A stretch of 64,000 nt of DNA from CBDDBK01 sp965225715 (GTDB taxonomy: Bacteria; Bacteroidota; Bacteroidia; Cytophagales; Flammeovirgaceae): assembly GCA_965225715.1 (NCBI GenBank), contig CBDDBK010000004.1, positions 558,001-622,000 of the forward strand, in the 5' to 3' direction. Shown piece after piece: positions 8,731 to 18,628 of this stretch (the first letter of the stretch is position 1; the number at the start of each line of letters is the position of its first letter). Made by a program: the position numbers and the translations under genes. A model generated the notes under the pieces. The model saw only the letters and a list, made by a program, of their open reading frames with translations. It was not told the DNA's origin and searched no databases.

Positions 8731-8761
8731 TTGTTTTATTTGCATTTTTAACTTATATTTG
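8731..8761 (+). promoter_or_regulatory. Promoter of the XRE-S24 regulator (TTG-N20-TATATTTG)
   Basis: TTG at 8731-8733 and TATATTTG at 8754-8761 are separated by 20 bases, the best full match to the Bacteroidota -33/-7 promoter in the window. It points at the regulator gene 90 bases downstream. Repressor-binding sites cannot be picked out. Confidence 0.55.
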
Positions 8762-8851
8762 ACTTTTTTAGAGTTTCTTAATGCTTAAAAGTTTATATTT
8801 TAAATATGTACGTCTTAATTATAAAATTAAAATTAAACAATTATAAATATT

Positions 8852-9679
8852 ATGGAAAAAGATGAACCAAATAAATATCAAGATCAGATTATAAAAAATC
8901 TGAAGTATTTAAGAGATAAAAGTCATATGGGACAAAAAGAGTTTGGAGAAATCATAGGTTTAGATAGACAACAAATTACTCGTTTAGAAACTAATCGGGT
9001 TAAAAATCTTGATAATAATATTCTTATAAAAGTTTCAGAATATTTTAAATTAGATATTAATGATATTATTTACAAAAATCTCGAAGGTAAAGATCTTGAA
9101 AACTTACAAAAAGCAGCTAAAAAGCAAAAATACCTCACAGGTGAAAATATGCGTGTTTTAACTGTAGTTACTGATTCTACCGCCATCAATGAGCATATTA
9201 TTTTGGTGAATGAAAAAGCTGCTGCAGGTTATACCAGTGAATCTGTTCAAGATGAATACATTAAAAACTTGCCAACCTTCAATTTACCAGGACTAACTCC
9301 AGAACGCAGTTACCGAGCTTTTGAGGTACTTGGTGATTCTATGTTACCAATTATAAATGGAAGTATTGTTGTAGGAGAATATATAGAAAATTTTAATGAT
9401 ATAAAAGATGGGGATATTAATGTTGTGGTTACCAAGAGTGGTCAAGGTATTATTTTGAAAAAAACCTATAAACGATTTAATGAAAATAAAATACTCTTAA
9501 AATCATCAAATTTAAGTTATTCGCCTTATACTATTGAAATTACTGATATTAAAGAGGTCTGGAAAATGGTTAGAATTATAGCTAAAGAGGTTTTTTCTGA
9601 AGAACATTCATCAGATAGTATCAAAGAAGCTATTTTTAATATGCAAGAAGATATTAGAAAAATAAAAACAAAAATATAA
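8852..9679 (+). CDS. XRE-family regulator with S24 (LexA/CI-like) peptidase domain
   Basis: 275 residues. An N-terminal helix-turn-helix (about 12-62: LRDKSHMGQKEFGEIIGLDR followed by QQITRLETNR) is followed by an S24 domain. The cleavage-site motif KAAAGY (about 118-123), the serine in LGDSMLP (about 158-163) and the lysine in IILKKTY (about 205) are all present, so self-cleavage as in LexA or phage CI is predicted. Proteins of this type are common single-copy chromosomal regulators in Bacteroidota, so this need not be prophage; no phage genes surround it. Targets unknown. Confidence 0.88.
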   Translation: MEKDEPNKYQDQIIKNLKYLRDKSHMGQKEFGEIIGLDRQQITRLETNRVKNLDNNILIKVSEYFKLDINDIIYKNLEGKDLENLQKAAKKQKYLTGENMRVLTVVTDSTAINEHIILVNEKAAAGYTSESVQDEYIKNLPTFNLPGLTPERSYRAFEVLGDSMLPIINGSIVVGEYIENFNDIKDGDINVVVTKSGQGIILKKTYKRFNENKILLKSSNLSYSPYTIEITDIKEVWKMVRIIAKEVFSEEHSSDSIKEAIFNMQEDIRKIKTKI

Positions 9680-9738
9680 TAGCTTTTGCTAGATTAGGTA
9701 GTATTACATAAGTAATATTAGTTGACTGTCTATTTTCT

Positions 9739-9797
9739 ATAGTCACTCCATTTGAAAAAAGGATTTGGGGCGGTTTAGCTTATTGATAATGAAATTT
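9739..9797 (+). repeat. Interspersed repeat R1 copy
   Basis: TAGTCACTCCATTTGAAAAA plus AGGATTTGGGGCGGTTTAGC, then TTATTGATAATGAAAT, follows the R1 pattern. Lies between the converging regulator and secA genes. Confidence 0.6.
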
Positions 9798-9829
9798 AAA
9801 ACTATCAAAAAAACTATCAAATCTAATAG

Positions 9830-9947
9830 CATGTAAAAGTGATAATAAATTACTTGCTAATAATCAGATAATTAAAATTTTAATAATGGAATAAAAAATC
9901 GGTTTTTTGTTTGTTATTATTTGATTATCAATAAATTAAAAAAAAAT
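9830..9947 (-). repeat. Diverged internal copy of the 204-bp MITE (M1)
   Basis: Read on the minus strand, this aligns over about 110 bp, at roughly 80 percent by eye, with the element at 18893-19096, starting TTTTTTTAATTTATTGATAA and continuing TCAAATA. The terminal GAGCGTGTTTAG is absent. It directly follows the secA 3' end, and its T-run may serve as secA terminator together with the AATAGA/TCTATT inverted repeat there. Confidence 0.6.
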
Positions 9948-9982
9948 AGAGATGCTCCAAGGCTTCTATTGAGTTGTAATAA

Positions 9983-12900
9983 CTATTCATCGACCAGTAC
10001 GCATTTACTTTCTTCTAAATCTTTCCGTATAATTTTATATTTAATATTTTTTTTCATTTCTCCGCTTTCATAGCGCACAGTAACTTTATCATTTGGTTTT
10101 TTGGTGCGACTAGTTTTACGAGGTTTTTGTGAAGTTGGAGTTTCAGTTTGATTTTCACCTCGAGAAGTAAGTATAGGTGTTGCTTGATCTTTATGGGCTT
10201 TTGTTTCTTGTTTTAAATCCCGTTTTTGATTGGGTCTGGAGATAGAAATACCAAAATTGTTGCTTAGTAAGAAACTGGTAATATCGCCTTTTATCAAGTT
10301 TAGCAAATTAGAAAACATTTTAAATCCTTCTAATTTATAGACTAAAAGCGGATCTTTCTGTTCAAAAGTTGCATTTCGAGATTCTTGTTTTAAATCATCC
10401 ATATTGCGTAAGTGTTCCTTCCAGTTATGGTCAATAAGAGATAGGCTAATCTGCTGTTCTATAATATCATATAAATAGTTCTCATTTTCAAGTTTATTAA
10501 CTTCGATGAGAATAGCCATGTTTTGTCCATTTCGAGCGTTTAAAACAAGGAAAAACCGTTCGAATCTTATCTTATTCTGCTTAATAATTTCACTTATCGT
10601 GTTTTTAACTTGTCTAGAGATATTTATTTTGTGGATTTGATAGTGATTTTTTATTTCTTCAAAAAGTTTATTAATAATAATTTCTTTTTGATTTTTGAGT
10701 TCATCAGAATTGATTTCAGTAATGGTTTTTGGTTCAAAACTTAAAAGTGTTCTATAGTAAACTTTAAAAAATTCACTGTTGTCGTATTTATCCACCAATT
10801 CCACAGCAATATCATAAAAGCTATTATAGATATCAACCTTTAAATATTCTCCAAGTAAGGCATGATGTCGATAGTCATAAATAATTTTTCTTTGCATATT
10901 CATGACATCATCGTACTCTAGAAGGCGCTTTCTAATGGCAAAATTATTTTCTTCTACTTTACGTTGTGCCTTTTCTATAGCATTTGTAATAAACCTATGT
11001 TCAATGACTTCTCCTTCTTTTAAACCCAACCTATCCATAATATTTGCCAGCCTTCCAGAGGCAAACATACGCATTAAATCATCTTCCAAAGAGACATAAA
11101 AACAACTTGATCCTGTATCGCCTTGTCTTCCGGATCGTCCTCTAAGCTGTCGGTCTACGCGTCTGGATTCGTGGCGTTCTGTGCCTACGATAGCAAGTCC
11201 TCCAGCTTCTTTTGATTCTTGAGATAGTTTAATATCCGTACCTCGTCCAGCCATATTAGTAGCTATAGTAACGGTTTTAGTTTGCCCTGCAAAAGCTACA
11301 ACTTCTGCTTCTTTTTGATGAAGTTTAGCATTTAGAACTTGGTGATTAACTTTTTTACGTGTTAACATTCGACTAATAATCTCTGAATTAGCTACTGAAG
11401 TAGTACCAACTAAAACAGGTCTGTTAGCTTTTATTAAAGTTTCAATTTCTTCTACTACAGCATTGTATTTTTCTCTAACGGTTTTAAAGATTTTATCATT
11501 ACCATCTTTTCTTACAATTGGTTCATTAGTCGGAATAACGACAACATCTAATTTATATATTTGCCAAAATTCACCGGCTTCTGTTTCTGCTGTTCCTGTC
11601 ATACCTGCTAATTTAGCATACATCCGGAAATAGTTTTGTAGTGTAATGGTAGCATAAGTCTGTGAAGCTTGTTCTATTTTAACATTTTCTTTAGCTTCAA
11701 GTGCTTGATGTAAACCGTCAGAATAGCGTCTGCCGTCCATAATCCGCCCTGTCTGTTCATCTACAATTTTGATCTTTTGTTCATCAATAATATAATCAAC
11801 ATCTTTTTCAAAAAGAGTATAGGCTTTTAGAAGTTGTTGAATAGTATGTATGCGATCTGATTTAACCGTAAAATCTGTGATAACTTTATTACTTTGGTCA
11901 TTTCTTTCTTCATCGGAAAGATTTAAATTGCCTTCTATAATCGAAAGTTCTGCACTAATATCAGGTATAATAAAAAAACTTTCATCTTGTTCTTCTCGTG
12001 TTATTAATTCTAAACCTTTATCGGTTAACTCAATAAGATTATTTTTTTCTTCTATTGTAAAATATAAAATATTATCAACTTCGGGCATACGTTTCGCGTT
12101 TTGAGCAAGATATTCACCTTCAACTTTTTCCATATTTTGCTTCATGCCTTGTTCGCTTAAAAATTTAATTAGAGGGCGATATTTAGGAAAACCTCTAAAA
12201 GCACGTAATAAAGCTAAACCACCTTCAGATTTATTACCTTGACGAAATAAATTTTTAGAATCATTTAATAATTTGGTTACTAATTTTTTCTGTTCTCTAA
12301 CTAATTTATCAACTTTGGGTTTTAAAATTTTAAATTGCTCAATATTGCTGTCAACCATAGGTCCTGATATGATTAGTGGTGTTCTGGCATCATCTACAAG
12401 CACAGAATCAACTTCGTCAACCATAGCAAAATGAGGTGGTCTTTGGACAATATCTTCCGAAGTTCGACTCATATTATCTCTCAAATAATCAAAGCCAAAT
12501 TCATTATTTGTGCCATAAGTAATATCAGCTAAATAGGCTTTTTTACGCTCTGGTGTTTGAGGTTCGTATTTATCAAGACAATCAACGGTTATACCATGGA
12601 ACTCCATTAAAGGTGCCATCCACTCAGCATCTCGCTTTGCTAAATAATCATTAACAGTAATAATGTGAACGCCTCTTTGAGCCAAAGCATTCAAAAAAGC
12701 TGGCAAAGTAGCTACTAAGGTTTTACCTTCTCCTGTTGCCATTTCGGCTATTTTTCCTTCATGCAATACAATACCTCCAATAAGTTGTACATCATAATGA
12801 AGCATATCCCATTTCGTGGGGTGAGCAGCTACATACCAAGTTGTTTCCCAAACGGCATGTTCACCTTTAATCTGCACATAGCTTTTAGTATTAGAAAAAT

Positions 12901-13321
12901 TATAATCGAAGTCTTGCGCTTTGACTTCCAAAGATTCAAATTCTTTAAACCTTCTGGCTGTTTCTTTTACAATTGAAAATGCTTCAGGTAAAACTTCTAA
13001 GAGTATTGTTTCTAAATGTTTATTGCGTTTTTTTTCTAAAGTATCTAAGTCTTCAAGAATTTGGGATTTTTCATTAATATCAATTTTATCATCTTTAATG
13101 CGTTCTTTTTCATGTTCTATTTCTTGATCTACATCTTCGAGGTATTCAGAAATTTTAGCTTTAATGTCTCGCGTTTTTTTTCTTAGGTCATCATGATTTA
13201 ATGCCTTTAAAGTTGGGTATACTTCTTTTATTTCTTCTAAAATAGGAAGTAATTTTTTGACATCTTTTTGATATTTATTACCAAATAGTTTTGTAAAAAC
13301 GGTACCTAAAAAATTAGCCAT
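9983..13321 (-). CDS. secA: Preprotein translocase ATPase SecA
   Basis: The motor that drives unfolded preproteins through SecYEG. 1112 residues, the long form typical of Bacteroidota. Seen in order: Walker A MATGEGKTLVATL (about 193-205), Walker B and following MVDEVDSVLVDDARTPLI, preprotein cross-linking domain, TNMAGRGTDIKL and LRGRSGRQGD of the second ATPase domain, a helical scaffold/wing region, and a basic low-complexity linker. It ends CVLVDE without the CxCx(8)CH zinc finger found in proteobacterial SecA; loss of this tail is usual in the phylum. It delivers T9SS cargo such as the LRR proteins in this window to the periplasm. Confidence 0.97.
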   Translation of the reverse strand: MANFLGTVFTKLFGNKYQKDVKKLLPILEEIKEVYPTLKALNHDDLRKKTRDIKAKISEYLEDVDQEIEHEKERIKDDKIDINEKSQILEDLDTLEKKRNKHLETILLEVLPEAFSIVKETARRFKEFESLEVKAQDFDYNFSNTKSYVQIKGEHAVWETTWYVAAHPTKWDMLHYDVQLIGGIVLHEGKIAEMATGEGKTLVATLPAFLNALAQRGVHIITVNDYLAKRDAEWMAPLMEFHGITVDCLDKYEPQTPERKKAYLADITYGTNNEFGFDYLRDNMSRTSEDIVQRPPHFAMVDEVDSVLVDDARTPLIISGPMVDSNIEQFKILKPKVDKLVREQKKLVTKLLNDSKNLFRQGNKSEGGLALLRAFRGFPKYRPLIKFLSEQGMKQNMEKVEGEYLAQNAKRMPEVDNILYFTIEEKNNLIELTDKGLELITREEQDESFFIIPDISAELSIIEGNLNLSDEERNDQSNKVITDFTVKSDRIHTIQQLLKAYTLFEKDVDYIIDEQKIKIVDEQTGRIMDGRRYSDGLHQALEAKENVKIEQASQTYATITLQNYFRMYAKLAGMTGTAETEAGEFWQIYKLDVVVIPTNEPIVRKDGNDKIFKTVREKYNAVVEEIETLIKANRPVLVGTTSVANSEIISRMLTRKKVNHQVLNAKLHQKEAEVVAFAGQTKTVTIATNMAGRGTDIKLSQESKEAGGLAIVGTERHESRRVDRQLRGRSGRQGDTGSSCFYVSLEDDLMRMFASGRLANIMDRLGLKEGEVIEHRFITNAIEKAQRKVEENNFAIRKRLLEYDDVMNMQRKIIYDYRHHALLGEYLKVDIYNSFYDIAVELVDKYDNSEFFKVYYRTLLSFEPKTITEINSDELKNQKEIIINKLFEEIKNHYQIHKINISRQVKNTISEIIKQNKIRFERFFLVLNARNGQNMAILIEVNKLENENYLYDIIEQQISLSLIDHNWKEHLRNMDDLKQESRNATFEQKDPLLVYKLEGFKMFSNLLNLIKGDITSFLLSNNFGISISRPNQKRDLKQETKAHKDQATPILTSRGENQTETPTSQKPRKTSRTKKPNDKVTVRYESGEMKKNIKYKIIRKDLEESKCVLVDE

Positions 13322-13692
13322 AAATGAACAAATAATTAAATAATTAAATAATTGAAGCGAATTCCAAGCTCAATAATTAGGAACTAAAATTTAAAAAATT
13401 TCACCAGACTATTGAAGTATATAAAACAGTTGCTTAATCTCACTTTTATAAAAGTTAAAAGTAAAAAAATAATAGCAACTATAAAATTAAAATCAGGAAA
13501 ACCCTATAAATGGTAGATTTTATTTTTAATAAAATGGAAAAGATTTTCTTAGTTTAAATTTTTAAGCAAACCATTATTAGTGTATTTATTATCGATAATT
13601 TGGAATCATCATTATTTTATTATCAATCTACTGTAAAAAATTTAGCTCTGTATTAATAATAAATCTTACATTTTATGAAAGATAATTTATAA

Positions 13693-14670
13693 TTAAATAA
13701 GGGCTTTATAAATTAAACTATGAATATTTTTGCGTACTCGGTCTCGGATAAGTTTTTTGTTGGCAGCGCTTGGAAAGGTTCTATTAGAAAGAAAAATATA
13801 AATGAGATTGTTGGCAGGGTCTACCCAAGCACAAGTTCCTGTAAAGCCTGTATGTCCAAAGGTTTGTTTAGATGTTTCAGGACAGGTTGGGGTATAATTT
13901 TCTGGATTAAAACTGGGTTTATCCCAGCCCAATCCTCGTCTGCTGTTGTTATTTAAGAAATTATAACGCGTGTATTTTCGAATAATACCACTGTGTAAGT
14001 AATAGTTTCCACCATAATAACCATTCTGTAAGTTCATTTGAAGCAAAGTAGCAATATCAACTGAAGTAGAAAAGAGTCCCGCATGACCAGCAATACCTCC
14101 CTTTAAAGCAGCTCCGGGATCATGAACATGTCCTTTGACTAAGCCCATTCTAAAGAGCAAATCATATTCAGTTGGGGCAATTTCAGAAAGTGTAAAATGT
14201 TCTAAAGGTCGATAGGTTAAGGTTCTAAGGTTAAGAGGTTTATAAAAATGAGTTTTCAAAAAGGAAGCCATATTCTCTTGAGTAAGCCGCTCCACAATTG
14301 CTTGTAAAATATAAAAACCTACATCGCTATAATTGTATTTATGTTTGCCCGAAGGGCTAGTCTTTTTAGAAATATCTTTTTCCAAAGTCCATTGCCATAT
14401 CGTATCAAAAATATGATTTATAGCAAAAATATTCTGGCTCACTTGAATATTATATTCTTTTCTGGGTTGATATGAAAAATAGGTTGGATCAAATTCCAAT
14501 TCATCTCTGCGATTGCCCAACATTGCCCGAGACCAATACTCTATATAAGGAATTAGACCAGCTTGATGGCCTAAGATATCTCTAATTTTAACTTTTCCTT
14601 CATCGTGGTCTTCAAGTTCAGTGAGATAAGTAGCTACATTTTTTTCGATATCCAAAAGACCTAGCGCCAT
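13693..14670 (-). pseudogene. 3' part of split GH3/serine beta-lactamase fusion (beta-lactamase domain)
   Basis: 325 residues of a class-C-like serine hydrolase lacking its N-terminal catalytic SxxK, which lies in the upstream overlapping frame. It carries the second motif (YNYSDVGFY) and the KTG-equivalent FGHTGFTGT. In Bacteroidota these proteins are normally one polypeptide of about 1000 residues with a GH3 N-terminus. Here the frames overlap at 14618-14670, and a +1 (or -2) shift near 14650-14670 would rejoin them. Either an inactivating frameshift, a sequencing error, or a recoding site. No canonical slippery heptamer is evident. The 370 bases downstream of secA's start (13322-13692) show no gene. 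Confidence 0.75.
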
Positions 14671-16699
14671 CCAAAAGCATAATTGCTTGTAAAGTACCCA
14701 AAACTTTAGTCAGAGAGGCTAGGTCATATAAGGTGTTGTTGGTGATAGGTTTTTTTTTTTGATAAGTTTGATAACCATAACTTTTTTGAAAAATAATTTT
14801 TCGGTTTTTAGCAACCAGAACTTGACAACCGGGGGTTGCTCTTTTTCTTATAGCTTTTAAAGCAATGCTATCAATTTTTTTTAATTTTTCTGAGGCTAGA
14901 CCAACAGATTCGGGATATGAAAAACCTAAACGTCCTAAATGTCCAATATTAATCCCATGGTCTAAATGCCAAAATCCAACGGAAACAGGTAGTTTCCCAG
15001 AAAAACCATTAGCACCAAAAATAGCTTGAATAACTGCTTTTTGCATTAGACTATCTGCTTCGTAAGCACATATTAAGGTTTTAAAATTTTGAAAATGCAC
15101 TAAGCTATAAGGACTTCCAAAAACGGTAACTGTTGTAGGTACTTTTAAAGCTAAACGTTGTAAAAAGCGTAAAGCTGTAAAATTAATATTAAATTTATTA
15201 CTTGCATAATCACCTGTTCGAAAGGCAACCAAAACCAAATCATAGTCCTTCAAAGTATCGGCAAGATAATAATGTTTGGCAAGACTATATTCAAAAAGAT
15301 CAACATCAGTATATTTATTGGAATAGGTCTTGAAAGTGCTTATATCTTTTAAACCAATATTCAATATGGCTATTTTTTTGGTATTTAATTCTTTAATTGG
15401 TAAGTTTTTATCGGAATTATTAATCAGAGTGACAGCCTTTTCATAAAGACTTTGTTTGAGAGCAAAGGCTTTAGAAGGTGTTAAATCTGCTTGTAAATGA
15501 TCAAGGCTTATTGGTTTATAATTGTTAAGACCAGCTTTAAATTTTGCTTTTAAAATTTTGCGTACTTTTTTTTCAATCAAACTTTTTGTAACGATGCTAT
15601 CGTTTTCTTCTATTGCTTGTTTGATTCTTTCAATTCCTTTTTCAACATCTAAAGGATAGAGCAAGAGGTCATTGCCTGCCGCAAGAGCTTTTAAATCTAC
15701 TTCACCGGGTCTATAGAATTTTGTAACTCCTTTCATATTTAAAGCATCAGTAACAATCAAACCTTTAAATTTCATATCTTTCCTAAGTTTTTCAGTAACG
15801 ACACTAGGCGAAAGGGTAGTCGGTAATTTTGCTTTTGAGCCCAGAGCCGGTACATGCAAATGAGCAACCATAATACTTTGAATACCAGCTTCAATAATTT
15901 TATTAAAAGGATACAATTCAACTTGATTTAAACGATTTAAATTATGGTTAATAACCGGTAAAGTCACATGAGAATCTTTATTAGTATCGCCATGTCCGGG
16001 AAAATGTTTGGCATTGGCAATAATACCTGCTGCTTGTAAACCTTGCATATAAGCAATAGCTTTAGAAGCGACAGCTTGAGGATTTTCACCAAAAGAACGG
16101 TAACCAATGACCGGATTATTAGGATTGTTATTAACATCTACAACAGGAGCAAAATTAATATGAACGCCGATACGTTGCAATTGTCTTCCAATTTCTAAAC
16201 CCATTTCATAGATTAAAACGGTATCTTTTAAAGCACCAAGAGTCATTTGTTTTGGAAAATTTATTGTTTTTTCTAAACGCATGTTTAAACCCCATTCAGC
16301 ATCTAAACCGACTAAGAGGGGTATTCTTGATAAACTTTGATAATGGTTTGTTTGCTTAGCTTGTTTTTTGGCTGTGCCTTTAAAAAAAATGACTCCTCCA
16401 ATACCTTGATTTTTAATTAAATTGATCGTTTGATTTATCTGAATAGAATCATTATAAAAAGCAGCAACCATAAAAAGCTGTCCAATTTGTTCTTCTAAAG
16501 AAAGGGTTTTAAAAACGCTATCTACCCAACGATTTTCTTTTTCTACTAATTCAGACTGCCTAATGGCTTGTTTTTTAGACCATGCTTCTTGAATGCTTGA
16601 AAAACTAGGATTGGTTTTGGCGCGATGACAAGAAAAAGAAAAAGCCAATATAAATAAAACTAAAACTAAAAATCCCGATAGTCTATAGAGTCTTTTCAT
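14618..16699 (-). CDS. GH3 beta-N-acetylhexosaminidase-like lipoprotein, C-terminally frameshifted
   Basis: 693 residues. Lipoprotein signal with lipobox LAFSFSC (about 18-24). The GH3 catalytic domain follows, with KHFPGHGDTNKDSH (about 235-248, the flexible His loop of NagZ-type enzymes) and the nucleophile in IVTDALNMKGV. Then a second GH3 domain, then the start of a serine beta-lactamase domain with SLTKVLG, the catalytic SxxK. The frame ends shortly after with an aberrant tail (DGARSFGYRKKCSYLSH). Likely acts on peptidoglycan or amino-sugar glycans at the envelope. The GH3 half looks intact and could still work; the beta-lactamase half is broken unless recoded. Confidence 0.85.
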   Translation of the reverse strand: MKRLYRLSGFLVLVLFILAFSFSCHRAKTNPSFSSIQEAWSKKQAIRQSELVEKENRWVDSVFKTLSLEEQIGQLFMVAAFYNDSIQINQTINLIKNQGIGGVIFFKGTAKKQAKQTNHYQSLSRIPLLVGLDAEWGLNMRLEKTINFPKQMTLGALKDTVLIYEMGLEIGRQLQRIGVHINFAPVVDVNNNPNNPVIGYRSFGENPQAVASKAIAYMQGLQAAGIIANAKHFPGHGDTNKDSHVTLPVINHNLNRLNQVELYPFNKIIEAGIQSIMVAHLHVPALGSKAKLPTTLSPSVVTEKLRKDMKFKGLIVTDALNMKGVTKFYRPGEVDLKALAAGNDLLLYPLDVEKGIERIKQAIEENDSIVTKSLIEKKVRKILKAKFKAGLNNYKPISLDHLQADLTPSKAFALKQSLYEKAVTLINNSDKNLPIKELNTKKIAILNIGLKDISTFKTYSNKYTDVDLFEYSLAKHYYLADTLKDYDLVLVAFRTGDYASNKFNINFTALRFLQRLALKVPTTVTVFGSPYSLVHFQNFKTLICAYEADSLMQKAVIQAIFGANGFSGKLPVSVGFWHLDHGINIGHLGRLGFSYPESVGLASEKLKKIDSIALKAIRKRATPGCQVLVAKNRKIIFQKSYGYQTYQKKKPITNNTLYDLASLTKVLGTLQAIMLLDGARSFGYRKKCSYLSH

Positions 16700-16916
16700 A
16701 AAAATTGCTTGCTAAGTAAATAGTGAATATAATTTGATAATATTTCTAAATAAAAACAGAATTGCTATAATAGCAAGCCATTGATAGGTTTGGCAAATAG
16801 TATAAAAAAATTTTTATCAGTAATTTATATTATAAATAATCATTTAAGTTATTCATAATCAGATGACTGGTAAATATTTAAACGTGTGAATAATTTGAAA
16901 ATATTTTGGTTAAAAA

Positions 16917-16966
16917 GGGCTAAAAATCGCATCTTTTGAAGTATAAAATAAACTCAATTTTAGCCC
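16917..16966. other. Inverted repeat in the 16.7-17.1 kb gap
   Basis: GGGCTAAAA (16917-16925) pairs with TTTTAGCCC (16958-16966). A second short pair, GCTTGCTA / TAGCAAGC, lies near 16707-16770. The 410-bp gap between the GH3 gene and the exonuclease gene has no gene that I can see. Confidence 0.3.
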
Positions 16967-17110
16967 AGAGACTGAAAATCTGATAGAAGCAATATTAGGA
17001 AAAATGTCCATAATAAGCAAGTGTGTTGAAAAAATAATTACCTCAACGCTTTTTTTATTTTTGATCATGAAAGCGAAACTCAATTTTTTGCAACTTGGAT
17101 TTAAAAACCT

Positions 17111-17941
17111 TTAAAAATCTAAAGTCCTTTCTTTTTTAGGTGGATGAATAATATCGAGTTGAATTTGAGTTAGTTTATTTTTAAAATCTAAAGAAAAATC
17201 ATTGTTCATAATCCAATTGTAATATCCTTTTTCTTTTTTTAAAATATCAACAACAGGACGTCCTTTATGTTTTCCAAAATTAAAAACAACTTGATTTTTT
17301 TCATCAAAAACCATTCTACCACTCAAATCAACATTTTTGGATTTAGTGAGTTTACTCAAGGCAGCCATATTATTTTGGATAGGAAACTTTTTAGCTTCTG
17401 GGTTTTGGGGATTAGGTGTTTCTTTATAGCGTTCTATTTGAGACATTAAGACTTCAAAAGTTGCTTTAGTATCGGCTTGGGCTGTATGGGCATTAGTAAG
17501 GTTTTTATTGCAGTAAAAACGATAAGCACCGGCTAAATTTCGAGGTTCCATAAGATGAAAAATACGTTGTACATCTATTATATTTCTACCTTTTAATTCA
17601 AAATTTATATCTACGCGCAAAAATTCTTCTACCAATATGGGAATATCAAAACGCAGGAGGTTAAAGCCCGATAAATCAGCGCCTTTAAAGAAATCATGAA
17701 TTTCCCATGCTGCCTCTTTAAAAGTTGGTTCATTTTTAATATCTTTATCATAAATATGGTGTATTTTACTGGTTTTTAGAGGTATTGGAATAGTAGGATT
17801 TATTTTTTTACTTAATGTATATTCCTTACCATCAGGATAAATTTTTAGAATGGCAATTTCTACTATTCGATCTTTTACGGTATCAAGCCCAGTAGATTCT
17901 ATATCAAAAAAGGCTATAGGCTTGGTAAGCGATAAATTCAT
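17111..17941 (-). CDS. DnaQ-like 3'-5' exonuclease (DEDDh)
   Basis: 276 residues. The N-terminal exonuclease domain has the ExoI motif FFDIESTGLD (about 11-20), the ExoII segment LSGFNLLRFDIPIL (about 93-106), and ExoIII HTAQADTKAT (about 152-161), giving the DEDDh catalytic set. A C-terminal extension VFNFGKHKGRPVVDILKKEK resembles the small domain found after exonuclease domains in Bacteroidota. Related to the DNA polymerase III epsilon proofreading subunit, but more likely a stand-alone repair or nucleic-acid trimming exonuclease. Confidence 0.88.
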   Translation of the reverse strand: MNLSLTKPIAFFDIESTGLDTVKDRIVEIAILKIYPDGKEYTLSKKINPTIPIPLKTSKIHHIYDKDIKNEPTFKEAAWEIHDFFKGADLSGFNLLRFDIPILVEEFLRVDINFELKGRNIIDVQRIFHLMEPRNLAGAYRFYCNKNLTNAHTAQADTKATFEVLMSQIERYKETPNPQNPEAKKFPIQNNMAALSKLTKSKNVDLSGRMVFDEKNQVVFNFGKHKGRPVVDILKKEKGYYNWIMNNDFSLDFKNKLTQIQLDIIHPPKKERTLDF

Positions 17942-18039
17942 ACTATTATTTTAAAATTAGTTATTATTGAATGATAAAAAATATTCTTAGTGTAGTCAAT
18001 TAATTTAAATTTCTAAAATAGAGTTATTTACTCTTTGTT

Positions 18040-18555
18040 TTATTTTTTGTTTTTTCTTTTAAAAATAGGAACATTACTGCATGCTTCTCCGTACATCAAT
18101 GAGCTAACAACAGGTTGTAATTTTCCAATGAGTTCTACAAAAGCACTTTCTGGAATAGGCAGATGACTACAACCTTTAATAATAATTTTTTTGTTTTTAA
18201 AACTTTGTATATCAATTTTTTCAATAGTTTTATGAAAAAGAGCATATTCTAAAACTTCTAAAGAACCGTAGACAATTGTATCAGCATAAGGCGTTAGATA
18301 GGTCGTTAAAAGTAAATAAGCCCAGACAGGTATGACGGCATCTACTGAGCAAACTAAAGCTACATGTTTTCCTTTATAGGATTCCCAATGATTTGTTTTT
18401 AAGAAGTTTCGAAGTTCTTTTTCTTTCAAAATTAAACCTTTGTATAAATTGTCTTTTAAATCATAAACAATTCGCTTGCCCTTAGGATAGTATTTTTCAA
18501 GGTCTATTTCTACTAAGGGACTTTTAGCAACTCGGTTGATAATTTCTGGACTCAT
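18040..18555 (-). CDS. DUF2480 family protein
   Basis: 171 residues matching the Bacteroidota-specific DUF2480 family from its opening (INRVAKSPLVEIDLEKYYPK then GKRIVYDLKDNLYKGLILKE) to the conserved IIIKGCSHLPIPESAFVEL near 134-152. Soluble, no signal peptide. Function unknown. The C-terminus is lysine-rich. Confidence 0.85.
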   Translation of the reverse strand: MSPEIINRVAKSPLVEIDLEKYYPKGKRIVYDLKDNLYKGLILKEKELRNFLKTNHWESYKGKHVALVCSVDAVIPVWAYLLLTTYLTPYADTIVYGSLEVLEYALFHKTIEKIDIQSFKNKKIIIKGCSHLPIPESAFVELIGKLQPVVSSLMYGEACSNVPIFKRKNKK

Positions 18556-18576
18556 TTTTTAGCTTATTATAATCTT

Positions 18577-18624
18577 ATCATTTGAAAAAAGGAATTAATT
18601 TTTGGAGGTTTTAGCTTGTTATAC
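18577..18624 (+). repeat. R1 repeat, partial copy
   Basis: TCATTTGAAAAAAGGAATTA followed by TTTTTGGAGGTTTTAGC; lies head-to-tail with the next, fuller copy. Confidence 0.55.
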
Positions 18625-18628
18625 TCAG

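Noticed and set aside
8852..9679. XRE-S24 protein as sign of a prophage
   Set aside because: No integrase, structural or lysis genes nearby; such regulators are common chromosomal genes in Bacteroidota.
9983..13321. SecA C-terminus without zinc-binding motif as a truncation
   Set aside because: The lack of the CxCx8CH tail is usual for long Bacteroidota SecA proteins.
17029..17057. GTTGA/TCAAC hairpin followed by seven T on the plus strand
   Set aside because: Stem too short, and no plus-strand gene ends nearby; probably chance.
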